Part shown: positions 8,340 through 15,853 of the stretch, piece by piece
How positions within the stretch are numbered: position 1 is the first letter of the stretch
Layout: each line of letters begins with the position of its first letter
NCBI GenBank assembly: GCA_020636155.1
Contig: JACJYM010000008.1
Location: 62,001 to 126,000, forward strand
DNA: 64,000 bases
Source: Lewinellaceae bacterium
GTDB taxonomy: Bacteria; Bacteroidota; Bacteroidia; Chitinophagales; Saprospiraceae
Direction of reading: 5' to 3'
Position numbers and translations under genes: made by a program
The notes under the pieces: generated by a model
Told to the model about the DNA's origin: nothing
Databases searched by the model: none
What the model saw: only the letters and a program-made list of their open reading frames with translations

Positions 8340-8749
8340 TGGAAATAAGTATGGTAAGTATTAAAAGATTCTTTAAGTTGTTCAATAATAGTATTGGCTT
8401 GAGCCATATTCTCTGCATCCCCGAGGGATTCTATCAATTGCATATGGGGGTGCAGCCATTTGTGCAACTCATCGTGGGCTTTACCGTCCATTGTACAACT
8501 ATTAATGAGTTTTTTATTTTGACTCTCAAGCTCGTCCGCAAGAGTTTCATAATCATCACCATTATAATCATTGAGTACTTTTTCGGCAGCCAAAATATAA
8601 GGACTCATTTCATCATTGACCAACCATTTTTGACCATTGTTTAATTCTATTACCATTTGTTCGTGACTGTGGCCTCCAGAATTATTGCAACTAACCAAAT
8701 AAGCTGTTGCCAGCACTAGTGCTACCGTTGTTATTGTTTGCATTTTCAT
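8336..8749 (-). CDS. Histidine-containing small lipoprotein
   Basis: 137 residues. The signal ends in a lipobox (TAYLVSCNN; Cys22 lipidated), followed by GGHSHEQ and a helical domain with scattered His (HDELHKWLHPHM), plausibly metal binding. Not a family I can name. Four-base overlaps with both neighbours (TetR gene before, cupin after) tie it to the efflux operon. A periplasm-facing metal- or ligand-binding accessory for the pump is an inference. Confidence 0.75.
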   Translation of the reverse strand: MKMQTITTVALVLATAYLVSCNNSGGHSHEQMVIELNNGQKWLVNDEMSPYILAAEKVLNDYNGDDYETLADELESQNKKLINSCTMDGKAHDELHKWLHPHMQLIESLGDAENMAQANTIIEQLKESFNTYHTYFQ

Positions 8750-9333
8750 ACTTTTATTAATTTAAGAATTGAGTTAATCATTTTGTCACCTTCTTTTATG
8801 ATATCAAATAGGAAATTACCAACACGCCATTTGTACATTTGAAGTCGGAATGTTCCCATTATAATGTGCATCATATCTTCTACAGGAATATCATTTGAAA
8901 AAATTTTTTCTTTTTGCCCCTCTTCGATTATTGGTTTTAAATGTTTCATTTTTACTGCCATAATTTCACGAATACAGTCGTTGATAGCATCACTTTCTTC
9001 CAATAGTCCATCCGAAAAAACAGCTACTACAAAATGTTGATTATCATTAAAGAAAAAAAATTGATTCTGAAATAAGATTTTAAACTTACTTTCAATGGGT
9101 AAATCGATACTCAAAGCAGTTTTAAATCTTTTGTCCATATCATTGGCAAGGTATTCCAGTAAGGCAATGATTATTTTCTCTTTGCTTGAAAAATGTCTAT
9201 AAATAGCACTTTCAGAAAATTTCATTTCTTTTGCCAGATTCTTTATGGTCAATCCGCTAACACCTGACTGGGTTAGGATATTTCCAGCTGCCTCTATTAT
9301 TTCAAATTGCCTATCCGTAAGTGTCTCTGACAT
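8746..9333 (-). CDS. TetR/AcrR family transcriptional regulator
   Basis: 195 residues. The N-terminal HTH is clear: ILTQSGVSGLTIKNLAKEMK followed by FSESAIYRHFSSKEKII, then an all-helical ligand-binding and dimerisation half. TetR repressors release DNA when they bind the compound that their target pump exports. Encoded second in the operon, directly after the membrane protein gene and overlapping the lipoprotein gene. The palindrome at 9753-9768, over the predicted transcription start, is the likely operator, so autoregulation is expected. Confidence 0.92.
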   Translation of the reverse strand: MSETLTDRQFEIIEAAGNILTQSGVSGLTIKNLAKEMKFSESAIYRHFSSKEKIIIALLEYLANDMDKRFKTALSIDLPIESKFKILFQNQFFFFNDNQHFVVAVFSDGLLEESDAINDCIREIMAVKMKHLKPIIEEGQKEKIFSNDIPVEDMMHIIMGTFRLQMYKWRVGNFLFDIIKEGDKMINSILKLIKV

Positions 9334-9741
9334 TTATGCTTTTGTTTTAAATTTAAGGAATGATATTCCCATCCAAACTACAGATACCGTCATTGCCGTA
9401 GCACCAACGAGTACTAAATAAGGTGGTAATCCAAGATATATCTCAGCAAGTATTCCAATAGGCATCAGTAAGCCAGTAAGTGCTAACCAAGATATAATTT
9501 TAGTGTTTTTTATCTTGTCTTGGAAGTGTAGTAACAAATAGCCCATAAGAATATTTAGAAAGGCAAATAAGTTGCCGTGTACGTGTGCAAGACGTGCTTC
9601 AAAATGTTTACCTACGCTATATGATTCTGCCCATTCTTTAGCATTAGGGGCGAAGTCTCTAAGGTAAATTATAAGAAAGCCGTAAGCCATAAAAAGCCCC
9701 ATCACTATGAAGCCAATTGCTATGTTGTTTTTACCGTTCAT
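9334..9741 (-). CDS. Four-TM membrane protein, first gene of efflux operon
   Basis: 136 residues from the ATG at 9741 with four predicted membrane helices and HVHGNLFAFLNI in the second. I do not recognise the family. A longer reading frame starts at a TTG (9759), but that codon lies inside the operator palindrome and very near the predicted transcription start, so the ATG is preferred. It ends one base before the TetR gene. First gene after the operon promoter; role unknown, probably in the inner membrane. Confidence 0.75.
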   Translation of the reverse strand: MNGKNNIAIGFIVMGLFMAYGFLIIYLRDFAPNAKEWAESYSVGKHFEARLAHVHGNLFAFLNILMGYLLLHFQDKIKNTKIISWLALTGLLMPIGILAEIYLGLPPYLVLVGATAMTVSVVWMGISFLKFKTKA

Positions 9742-9752
9742 AATTGTATAAT

Positions 9753-9768
9753 TTAACAAGTATGTTAA
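9753..9768. promoter_or_regulatory. Candidate TetR operator
   Basis: TTAACA AGTA TGTTAA: perfect 6-bp half sites around a 4-bp spacer. It lies between the -7 box (9779-9786) and the first ATG (9741) of the operon, just after the predicted transcription start. That is where a TetR dimer would block initiation. No second copy was seen nearby. Confidence 0.6.
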
Positions 9769-9778
9769 TGTTCACTCA

Positions 9779-9811
9779 CAAAGGTAAGACTATTTAATTT
9801 AATCTTGCAAA
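9779..9811 (-). promoter_or_regulatory. Efflux operon promoter
   Basis: Minus strand: TTTG (9811-9808), 21 bases, TACCTTTG (9786-9779), a full Bacteroidota -33/-7 promoter. The predicted start is near 9772, giving a leader of about 30 bases before the ATG at 9741. Confidence 0.75.
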
Positions 9812-9877
9812 TTTTTTTTAAATTTTTATTTGAAATTGTCACGGTGGGCAAGAGAATTAGGCTCTTTTGGTTTTTTT

Positions 9878-9886
9878 AGCGTTGGC
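9878..9886. repeat. AGCGTTGGC direct repeat, right of efflux operon
   Basis: AGCGTTGGC followed five bases later by TGTGCG and preceded by TTTTGGTT, a near copy of the block at 2443-2467 in the same orientation. Together they flank the efflux operon. Confidence 0.45.
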
Positions 9887-9947
9887 ATATGTGCGGTGAT
9901 AAAAATCAAATGTGCCTAATGTGGGTGGATGTTTCTTTTCCTTGCTT

Positions 9948-10082
9948 GCAGAGAACGGTTAGTATAAGAGCAGTAGCGGATTTAAGAGCGATAACCTGTC
10001 TGCCACCAACAAAGTTTATTTAATGCACAGACCTTGATTTTACCACTAACCCCGCTATTGCTTTTATACATTGTTGTAGGGC
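9948..10082. repeat. Palindromic attC-like element (type 2), site B
   Basis: Left arm GTATAAGAGCAGTAGCGG (9962-9979) pairs with right arm CCGCTATTGCTTTTATAC (10052-10069), 16 of 18 positions Watson-Crick and two wobble. Flanking boxes are GCAGAGAAC (9948-9956) and GTTGTAGGGC (10073-10082). It lies 17 bp after the stop of the membrane protein gene. Its arms share the GCAGTAGCG/CGCTATTGC core with site A. The outer boxes recur inverted at 2385-2393 and 10712-10721. Confidence 0.65.
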
Positions 10083-10099
10083 GTTTTGTCATCTCTGTA

Positions 10100-10681
10100 T
10101 TACAAATCATTCTTTTTCAAGGCAAAATTCTCTTTGACAAATTCATATTCACTTTTCCAAAGTCTGTATGAGAAATAAATGAACGAAGATATAATCAGTC
10201 CGTATATGACAAACAAAGGTCGTTTTACAATTTCTCTAAAGGTATTATATGCTGAGAAATTGTAAAATTGACATAGGTTATGTATTGTAGCCAAAATGCT
10301 TGCAAGAATGATTACCCTGATAAGTACATAACCGGTATGTCCAATCAATATTTTTTTATTCTTTGGTATCTTGTAAAATACCTGATAAAATCTGCCTTTT
10401 TCGTTGAAGTATAGCTCTGAGACAAAATCGGTCAGTTTTTCTGGTATACTTGATATTTGCGGGGTCGAATATTTGAAAGTATAATAGTAGTGTCCATAAA
10501 TAATTAGTCCAACTAATATCAGGTTTGTCAATATTAAACCCGTCCAATCTAATCCAAAAATTCGAGTTAAAGGATTCATTTCATCAGAAGGATTATCGAA
10601 AAACCAAAGGCTTGTCGAATAGAAGTCACAACCCCGTGCAAAGAGTAATAGGAGAGTTAGAAAAATGAATCTTATTTTCAT
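10100..10681 (-). CDS. Hypothetical multi-pass membrane protein
   Basis: 193 residues, about four to five membrane helices. The first is followed by RGCDFYSTSLWFFDNPSDEM and NPLTRIFG, resembling the DxxST...NPL motif of DUF5658-type small membrane proteins; this is a weak match. No neighbour gives a functional hint: it is alone in a unit bounded by inverted GTTGTAGGGC boxes (10073-10082 and 10712-10721). Its ATG overlaps the stop of a doubtful upstream frame (ATGA). Function unknown. Confidence 0.7.
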   Translation of the reverse strand: MKIRFIFLTLLLLFARGCDFYSTSLWFFDNPSDEMNPLTRIFGLDWTGLILTNLILVGLIIYGHYYYTFKYSTPQISSIPEKLTDFVSELYFNEKGRFYQVFYKIPKNKKILIGHTGYVLIRVIILASILATIHNLCQFYNFSAYNTFREIVKRPLFVIYGLIISSFIYFSYRLWKSEYEFVKENFALKKNDL

Positions 10682-10995
10682 ATTCTCGACAGTTTGTTTG
10701 CTTTTTTTAATGCCCTACAACGACTGCATATACGCCAAATTGCGTATATATCGTATATGAATATACCCTTCCTGTTTGACATATTTCTATTATCTAGCGG
10801 CGAATTTCTATCTATATTCATCTTATTCAATGGTACTCTGCTCATTTTTCTACTTTCCAAACATTTGCAACATTCAATTCTTTTTATATCAGAGACTAGA
10901 CCTTTATTATGCTCATAAAACAATCCCATCCACTTCTTATCTCCGTGAAATATTGGCTTGAGGTGTCGTATATTTTGATCCGCTAAGGTCATCAT
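10678..10995 (-). CDS. Doubtful small Cys-containing protein
   Basis: 105 codons, basic, with ECCKC in the middle and RICSRC near the end, which could be a zinc site. An ATGA overlap with the next gene and a near-consensus -7 box upstream argue for it. Against it, its last third runs through the GCCCTACAAC box and the CATATACG hairpin (10712-10759), which look like a recombination site rather than coding sequence. No recognised family. Confidence 0.3.
   Translation of the reverse strand: MMTLADQNIRHLKPIFHGDKKWMGLFYEHNKGLVSDIKRIECCKCLESRKMSRVPLNKMNIDRNSPLDNRNMSNRKGIFIYDIYAIWRICSRCRALKKANKLSRI
10712..10759. repeat. Unit boundary with hairpin (attC-like), site C
   Basis: GCCCTACAAC (10712-10721) is the exact inverse of GTTGTAGGGC at 10073-10082. 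It adjoins an inverted repeat CATATACG (10727-10734) / CGTATATG (10752-10759). The far flank is less clear than in sites A and B. Confidence 0.45.
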
Positions 10996-11087
10996 ATCAA
11001 AAAGTATGGGTTAAAGATAGCAATTCAGGTTGATATTGGGAAATTATTACCCACAAAAAGTGCTTCGCATATTTAGTAATTCAAATG

Positions 11088-11190
11088 TCCTCCCTGTACT
11101 TCGTACCGTCCCTCCAGAGGGACAAAATCCTCCCTGTTCTGCGAAGTGTCACTCCCAAGGGACATTATCCTCCCTCTACTCCATACCACT
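11088..11190. repeat. 40-bp imperfect tandem repeat, 2.5 units
   Basis: Units begin TCCTCCCTST at 11088, 11128 and 11168. Unit 1 contains the perfect palindrome GTCCCTCCAGAGGGAC, while unit 2 has a decayed form. The third unit runs into the end of the ABC ATPase gene and supplies its stop codon. There are no spacers, so it is not a CRISPR. It may also act as a hairpin at the end of the ABC operon transcript, but no T-tract follows. Confidence 0.75.
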
Positions 11191-11979
11191 CACCTTCATC
11201 ATCGTGTCTTCGACATAATGGACTAACTCCGTGTATCTCGGATTTCTTTTGGTTTCGCGGTTTCTTTTTAGGGGTAAATCCACGTTGATGTATTCTACAA
11301 ATTTACTAGGCGGCGACTTCATAATATAGATATCATCACCCAGATAAACGGCTTCAGAAATGTCATGCGTGACAAAAATGACCGTCGAATGAAATTTTTC
11401 CCATATCTCCGTGAGTAAATCTTGCATTTGCAGCCTCGTTTTGATGTCCAGGGCACCAAAGGGCTCATCCATAAGGAGAATCTCTGGATTGGCAAGAAGG
11501 CTTCTTGCAATGGCCACCCGTTGCAGTTGACCACCAGATAGAGTAGGGTACATGGCATATTTGTTTTCGTGGCCACTGAGTCCTACCAGTTTGATCATTT
11601 CCATTGCTCTTTCATTCCTTTCGTCACGGGTGATGTGTTGAAATTTAAGTGCCAAAGCTACATTGTCCAGCACCGTCATCCATGGCAAGGACGAATACTG
11701 CTGAAAGACCATACTGATATGTGTGTTTTCGGTGACCGGAAACCCATTCACGATCACTTCACCCACTGTTGGTTTTTGCAATCCGGCAATGTAACGTAAA
11801 AGGGTTGATTTTCCAGATCCCGACATTCCGAGTATGACGACAAATTGTCCTTGGTTGGGTTTGTCCTCGATTATGAGGTTTAAGTCTTTGATAATCCAAT
11901 TTTTCCCACCATCATAACTCTGCCCAATATTCTTGAGCTCGATGATGTTTTTTAGATTTTTATTGTCTAATATTTCCAT
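11176..11979 (-). CDS. ABC transporter ATPase (NitT/TauT-like)
   Basis: 267 residues. Walker A GMSGSGKST, Q-loop FQQYSSLPW, signature LSGGQLQR, Walker B ILLMDEP and the H-loop FVTHD are all intact, so the enzyme should hydrolyse ATP. The closest recognisable group is the nitrate/sulfonate/taurine importer ATPases. It overlaps the permease gene by 13 bp and is the last gene of a five-gene operon. Its final codons come from a 40-bp tandem repeat. Substrate unknown. Confidence 0.9.
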   Translation of the reverse strand: MEILDNKNLKNIIELKNIGQSYDGGKNWIIKDLNLIIEDKPNQGQFVVILGMSGSGKSTLLRYIAGLQKPTVGEVIVNGFPVTENTHISMVFQQYSSLPWMTVLDNVALALKFQHITRDERNERAMEMIKLVGLSGHENKYAMYPTLSGGQLQRVAIARSLLANPEILLMDEPFGALDIKTRLQMQDLLTEIWEKFHSTVIFVTHDISEAVYLGDDIYIMKSPPSKFVEYINVDLPLKRNRETKRNPRYTELVHYVEDTMMKVSGME

Positions 11980-13127
11980 ACCCGCTGAATTAACATTTTT
12001 ATCGGTTTTTTAAATACCAAAATCAATATCAATACAAAGAGTACATGGATGACCCACAAGCGATCACCGAACAAATAACTCAATGGTTTTAATTCTCCGA
12101 GGAATGGAAAAACTTCGTTGATGGCGAGTAAAATATAGATGCCAATAAATATGTATTGAAGTGACTGTATGACATAGTCAAAAATATTGTCCCATATACT
12201 GACTTCATGAACCAAATTTGCCTGTCCATAGGCCACTTTTGCTTGGTATTTGTATGGAAATATCACTCGGTCTAAGTATGAGAAAATTCGGTCTTGAAAT
12301 ACCCCAATCACCATAATAAGAATCAATACTGCAAAAATGACATCGGCTCTTGCTTGCCGCTGTCCGGTTGACCATATAAGCTGACCTAATCCCTTCTGCG
12401 ATCCTATATTTTCTATGACAATAATGTAAGTCCAACTTATAGCAGTCAAGACCCTGATGTCATCAATCAATTTTGATATGACCGATGGAAAATAGACCGA
12501 CCACACTTTCTGCCAACTCGATGCTCCCAGCGTATGTACCGTTTTTATATAGACATCATCCACTTCATTGATTCGCTGCACGATAGTAGGTAGTAAATAA
12601 ATGATTATACCAAAAGCAAGAAAATTCATTTTCATGGCACTGCCAATACCAAACCAAATGATAAACAAACTGGTAATGGCTGTCAATGGTAGAAAACGAA
12701 GACTATCCACTATTTTTTGAAAAGCGCCATTAAAAAATGGTATCAAACCAATGAGAAACCCCAGTGGCAATGCCCACATAATGGCTTTAAAATATCCGCC
12801 AAGGTTCAGTGCCAAAGACATCGTCGTGCATTGGATTAAACTTCTTTTTTCAATACTTTCAAAAAAGGCACTGACAACTTTAGCCGGTGGTGGTAAGATG
12901 GCACTTTGTACCAATGGTATTTTTTTAACCAATGTCGCTTTATATGCTTCTATGGTCATTCCCTCGGGTGGTAGCAAAGTGGGGTCATTGAGTAATGGAT
13001 TGTCTTTTAAGGGTGTCGTGAGTAATACCCACACTGCTAGAATGAAGAGGATTCCACCGATCATCAAGATGTTTCTCTGTATCGGTGGAATTTCATTTCT
13101 TAATTTAAATAATCCTTTCAGTGACAT
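11967..13127 (-). CDS. ABC transporter permease with extra C-terminal TM segment
   Basis: 386 residues, well above the 250-280 usual for this permease family. The core (about 85-300) is a BPD-type transmembrane domain with the EAA-loop VHTLGASSWQKVW. An N-terminal TM (IGGILFILAVWVLLTT) and two more helices after residue 315 (IFIGIYILLAINEVF; LFVLILILVF) are additions. It is placed 3 bp after the substrate-binding protein gene and overlaps the ATPase gene. Probably forms the membrane pore with the ATPase. The extra helices may contact the membrane-anchored partners of this operon, which is inference. Confidence 0.88.
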   Translation of the reverse strand: MSLKGLFKLRNEIPPIQRNILMIGGILFILAVWVLLTTPLKDNPLLNDPTLLPPEGMTIEAYKATLVKKIPLVQSAILPPPAKVVSAFFESIEKRSLIQCTTMSLALNLGGYFKAIMWALPLGFLIGLIPFFNGAFQKIVDSLRFLPLTAITSLFIIWFGIGSAMKMNFLAFGIIIYLLPTIVQRINEVDDVYIKTVHTLGASSWQKVWSVYFPSVISKLIDDIRVLTAISWTYIIVIENIGSQKGLGQLIWSTGQRQARADVIFAVLILIMVIGVFQDRIFSYLDRVIFPYKYQAKVAYGQANLVHEVSIWDNIFDYVIQSLQYIFIGIYILLAINEVFPFLGELKPLSYLFGDRLWVIHVLFVLILILVFKKPIKMLIQRVWKY

Positions 13128-13130
13128 TTT

Positions 13131-14747
13131 TTAACCTGCAATAAGCTGAAAATCTGTCCTTCTATTTTTGGCTTTACATGCCTCTGTGGCATTGGTTTCG
13201 CAACCTTGCACCGGTTTGTCAGGCCCATTACCTACGATGACGAATCGATTGGGATCCATACCATACTGACTCTGCAAGTAGGAAGCTACAGATTGGGCTC
13301 TTTTTTGCGAAAGTGTCATATTACTGGCTCTTGATCCTACATTGTCGGTGTTTCCTTCTACACGGATTTTTGTATTGGCAAATGTTTTTGCAATTTCTGC
13401 AAATTGTAAATCGATAATGGTTTTGGCATTTTCAGTCAAAGCTGATTGACCTGTGGCAAAGTTGATACTCACGGGTTTGTTAGACAGTGCTGGTGCTGTT
13501 TTATCTGCGGCATTGCTCGTAAATACTTTTGATTTTTCGGCGTCATACTGTGATCCTTTTAAGTCATTTTTCGCTGCCGTGACTGCTCCTGTGTAGATGA
13601 CTGATCGCCAGGGTGGTGCCACTTTTTCAGCGTCTCCGATTTCTACAAATTTATTTGCCATTTTTTCATAGAGGTCTTGACCTTTCTGTCCCTTATAATT
13701 TGGATTCAATCCAAAGAAATTTTCATTATCACCTTGTCCAGTCCAGTATACTGTCGACATCATTCCTAAAGCATCATCTACACTGATTCCATTCAACTCT
13801 GCAAGATACTTGGCTGCTTTTTCGTGATTTGCTTCATTCTTCATTTCTGCGACTCCTTTCATCCAACCTTCATAAAAGCCTTTTATCATGTCAGCATGTT
13901 GATTAATGTATGCTTTCTTAGCGAACATGATATCGGCAATGATATGCGATTGCTCAATCGTCGTCAATAATATTTTTGATCCAACGACATCTCTCGTTGC
14001 TAGGATGTCATCAGGGCTCCATACGACTGCTACATCAATATCATCCGTTCTAAACAATTTAGCGGCTTCTAGATTATCTGTGGTTTTAATAACTTCTACA
14101 TCACTGTATTTCAATCCTGCTGCTTCTAATGAAGCTATGAGCAAGGTCTGAGCAGGAGAGGGTACAGCCACGGCGACACGTTTGCCTTTTAAATCATTGA
14201 TGGTATTGATGCCTCTTTTTACAATAATTGCATCTCCACCTCTACTCCAGTCCACCTGAATAAATGCCGTTGGGTCAAAGGCTTTGATATCATCTGGTGC
14301 TGTATAAAGAGGGAACGCATCGGCCGTCTGTACCAAGACGTCATATTCGCCAGCTATCCAAGCGTTCATGGCATTGATTAAGTCATTTTCTAACTTAAAA
14401 TCAACCTTAAAACCATATTCCTTAAAGAATCTACTGTGGGTATTGGCTGCTGCACCTTCGTTGAAGTATAGGCCTGGGGCATATCCTCCCCAGGATACCA
14501 ACTGAACTCTGAGGGTGTTGTCATTTGGGTCTCTTTTGCTTCCAGTGTTTGTGGAGGCAGAATTTGTGTCTGTATTTTTGGAGTCGTTACCATTTGACAT
14601 GTTGCTGTCATCTGTTTGTTCCGCTTTGTCTTTTATTTTTTGACCTACAGAAGTATTGTCAAGGAAGTACTTACCTGCAAAAAATATAATTGCCAGAATG
14701 AGTAACGTAATGATTAGTTTTGAAAATCCGGTTAATCTTGTTGCCAT
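13131..14747 (-). CDS. Membrane-anchored substrate-binding protein fused to OmpA domain
   Basis: 538 residues in three parts. An uncleaved-looking N-terminal TM (LIITLLILAIIFFAGKYF) is followed by a low-complexity Asn/Asp/Ser linker (about 35-75). Next is an NMT1/SsuA-like periplasmic binding domain (about 75-390) with LKGKRVAVAVPSPAQTLLIA and DIDVAVVWSPDD. The C-terminal OmpA domain (about 425-538) has INFATGQSAL, VEGNTDNVG and NRRTDF, which fits peptidoglycan binding. Proteins of this layout are annotated in Bacteroidota as phosphate-binding/OmpA fusions, but the substrate is not shown by the sequence. Encoded with its permease and ATPase. The layout would tether the receptor between inner membrane and cell wall. 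Confidence 0.88.
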   Translation of the reverse strand: MATRLTGFSKLIITLLILAIIFFAGKYFLDNTSVGQKIKDKAEQTDDSNMSNGNDSKNTDTNSASTNTGSKRDPNDNTLRVQLVSWGGYAPGLYFNEGAAANTHSRFFKEYGFKVDFKLENDLINAMNAWIAGEYDVLVQTADAFPLYTAPDDIKAFDPTAFIQVDWSRGGDAIIVKRGINTINDLKGKRVAVAVPSPAQTLLIASLEAAGLKYSDVEVIKTTDNLEAAKLFRTDDIDVAVVWSPDDILATRDVVGSKILLTTIEQSHIIADIMFAKKAYINQHADMIKGFYEGWMKGVAEMKNEANHEKAAKYLAELNGISVDDALGMMSTVYWTGQGDNENFFGLNPNYKGQKGQDLYEKMANKFVEIGDAEKVAPPWRSVIYTGAVTAAKNDLKGSQYDAEKSKVFTSNAADKTAPALSNKPVSINFATGQSALTENAKTIIDLQFAEIAKTFANTKIRVEGNTDNVGSRASNMTLSQKRAQSVASYLQSQYGMDPNRFVIVGNGPDKPVQGCETNATEACKAKNRRTDFQLIAG

Positions 14748-14787
14748 TTTTATAATTTGATTTAATTAAGATTTTTAAAAATTTATT

Positions 14788-15804
14788 TTAGTCAAATAAA
14801 TGATCGTACTGATTGCCTCTTCCTTGTTTTTCAGGTGTTTTTATCGGTTGACTTAGGTCTAAGACATCATCTTCATCATTTGCCTTTGATATTATCAGTG
14901 GCTTTTCACCGCCCAAAAGTAAGGAATCGCTTTCACTTTCCCATTTTTCCAGCATTTTTAAGCCCTCCTCTTCAAAAACACCATTTTGTAAATCCACGGA
15001 CTGCATGAAATTTTCTGACATTTCCATAAACCGTTCCATTTCGCCCACTTTTTGGTTTACATCATCGGCCACAGCTTCAAGTGCGGCATCAAACATGGCT
15101 CTCTTGTCAGGATCCCCTTTGAGAATGTTCATGGCCGATTTCATAGCGGAGTGTCCGGCTAGGAGTGCCTTGCGTTCTTGTTCTTTTACAGTGACTTGAT
15201 CCTCGATGTCCTCTACGAGTATTGCCGAATTTTCTTGCATTTTAGTCAATACTCGATAAAGTATTTCCATTTTTTTGTACAAATCTTCCAATTTAACATT
15301 GGATTCTTTGAGTCTACCGGCTTTCCTACTTTTAAGGATAACTTGAGCATTGGCATTGGCTTCTTTGGCTATACTTGCTTGATTTAGATTGGCGCTGATT
15401 TCTTTTTTATTATTGATAATCATTTCCTTCAACTTATGCATTTGACCACGCAGTTGAACGATTTGGCGATTCATTTTTTTAAGATTATCCTTGAGGTCTT
15501 GTACATAACTTTTCAATATCGCGATGGGATCCAATTTTATAAAAAGTCCGGTAATGGCTCGCATGACACTTTTGTACATATAGGACACAAGGGTTCTAGA
15601 TTTTTTATCCAAAATCATAAAAATCAATAAGCCCAGAACACCTAAGGTAATCACTAGCCCGACCGTCGTTCCGAGAAAAGACATAATCGCCGTAAGACTT
15701 CCGGCTACCAACATACCACCACCAACCAATAAGGCGAGGATAAAAATGATGCCGGTGACACCCTCAGGACGTTGCCAGAACGATTTTGATTGATTGTTTG
15801 CCAT
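14788..15804 (-). CDS. Membrane-anchored PspA-like coiled-coil protein
   Basis: 338 residues. Two adjacent membrane helices (about 15-65: GIIFILALLVGGGMLVAG and LVITLGVLGLLIFMIL) precede DPIAILKSYVQDLKDNLKKM and long coiled coils to about residue 290. The heptad pattern and order resemble the PspA/IM30 membrane-remodelling family, but PspA itself has no TM anchor. The match is by eye only. The C-terminus is acidic and disordered. Second gene of the operon, 40 bp before the substrate-binding/OmpA gene. Likely an inner-membrane scaffold. Confidence 0.75.
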   Translation of the reverse strand: MANNQSKSFWQRPEGVTGIIFILALLVGGGMLVAGSLTAIMSFLGTTVGLVITLGVLGLLIFMILDKKSRTLVSYMYKSVMRAITGLFIKLDPIAILKSYVQDLKDNLKKMNRQIVQLRGQMHKLKEMIINNKKEISANLNQASIAKEANANAQVILKSRKAGRLKESNVKLEDLYKKMEILYRVLTKMQENSAILVEDIEDQVTVKEQERKALLAGHSAMKSAMNILKGDPDKRAMFDAALEAVADDVNQKVGEMERFMEMSENFMQSVDLQNGVFEEEGLKMLEKWESESDSLLLGGEKPLIISKANDEDDVLDLSQPIKTPEKQGRGNQYDHLFD

Positions 15805-15853
15805 TAATTCTAAATTTCCAAATATCTAAATTACAAAGGTAAGTAAATGCTGT

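Noticed and set aside
11088..11190. Possible CRISPR array
   Set aside because: The 40-bp units are directly adjacent with no unique spacers, and no cas genes lie near.
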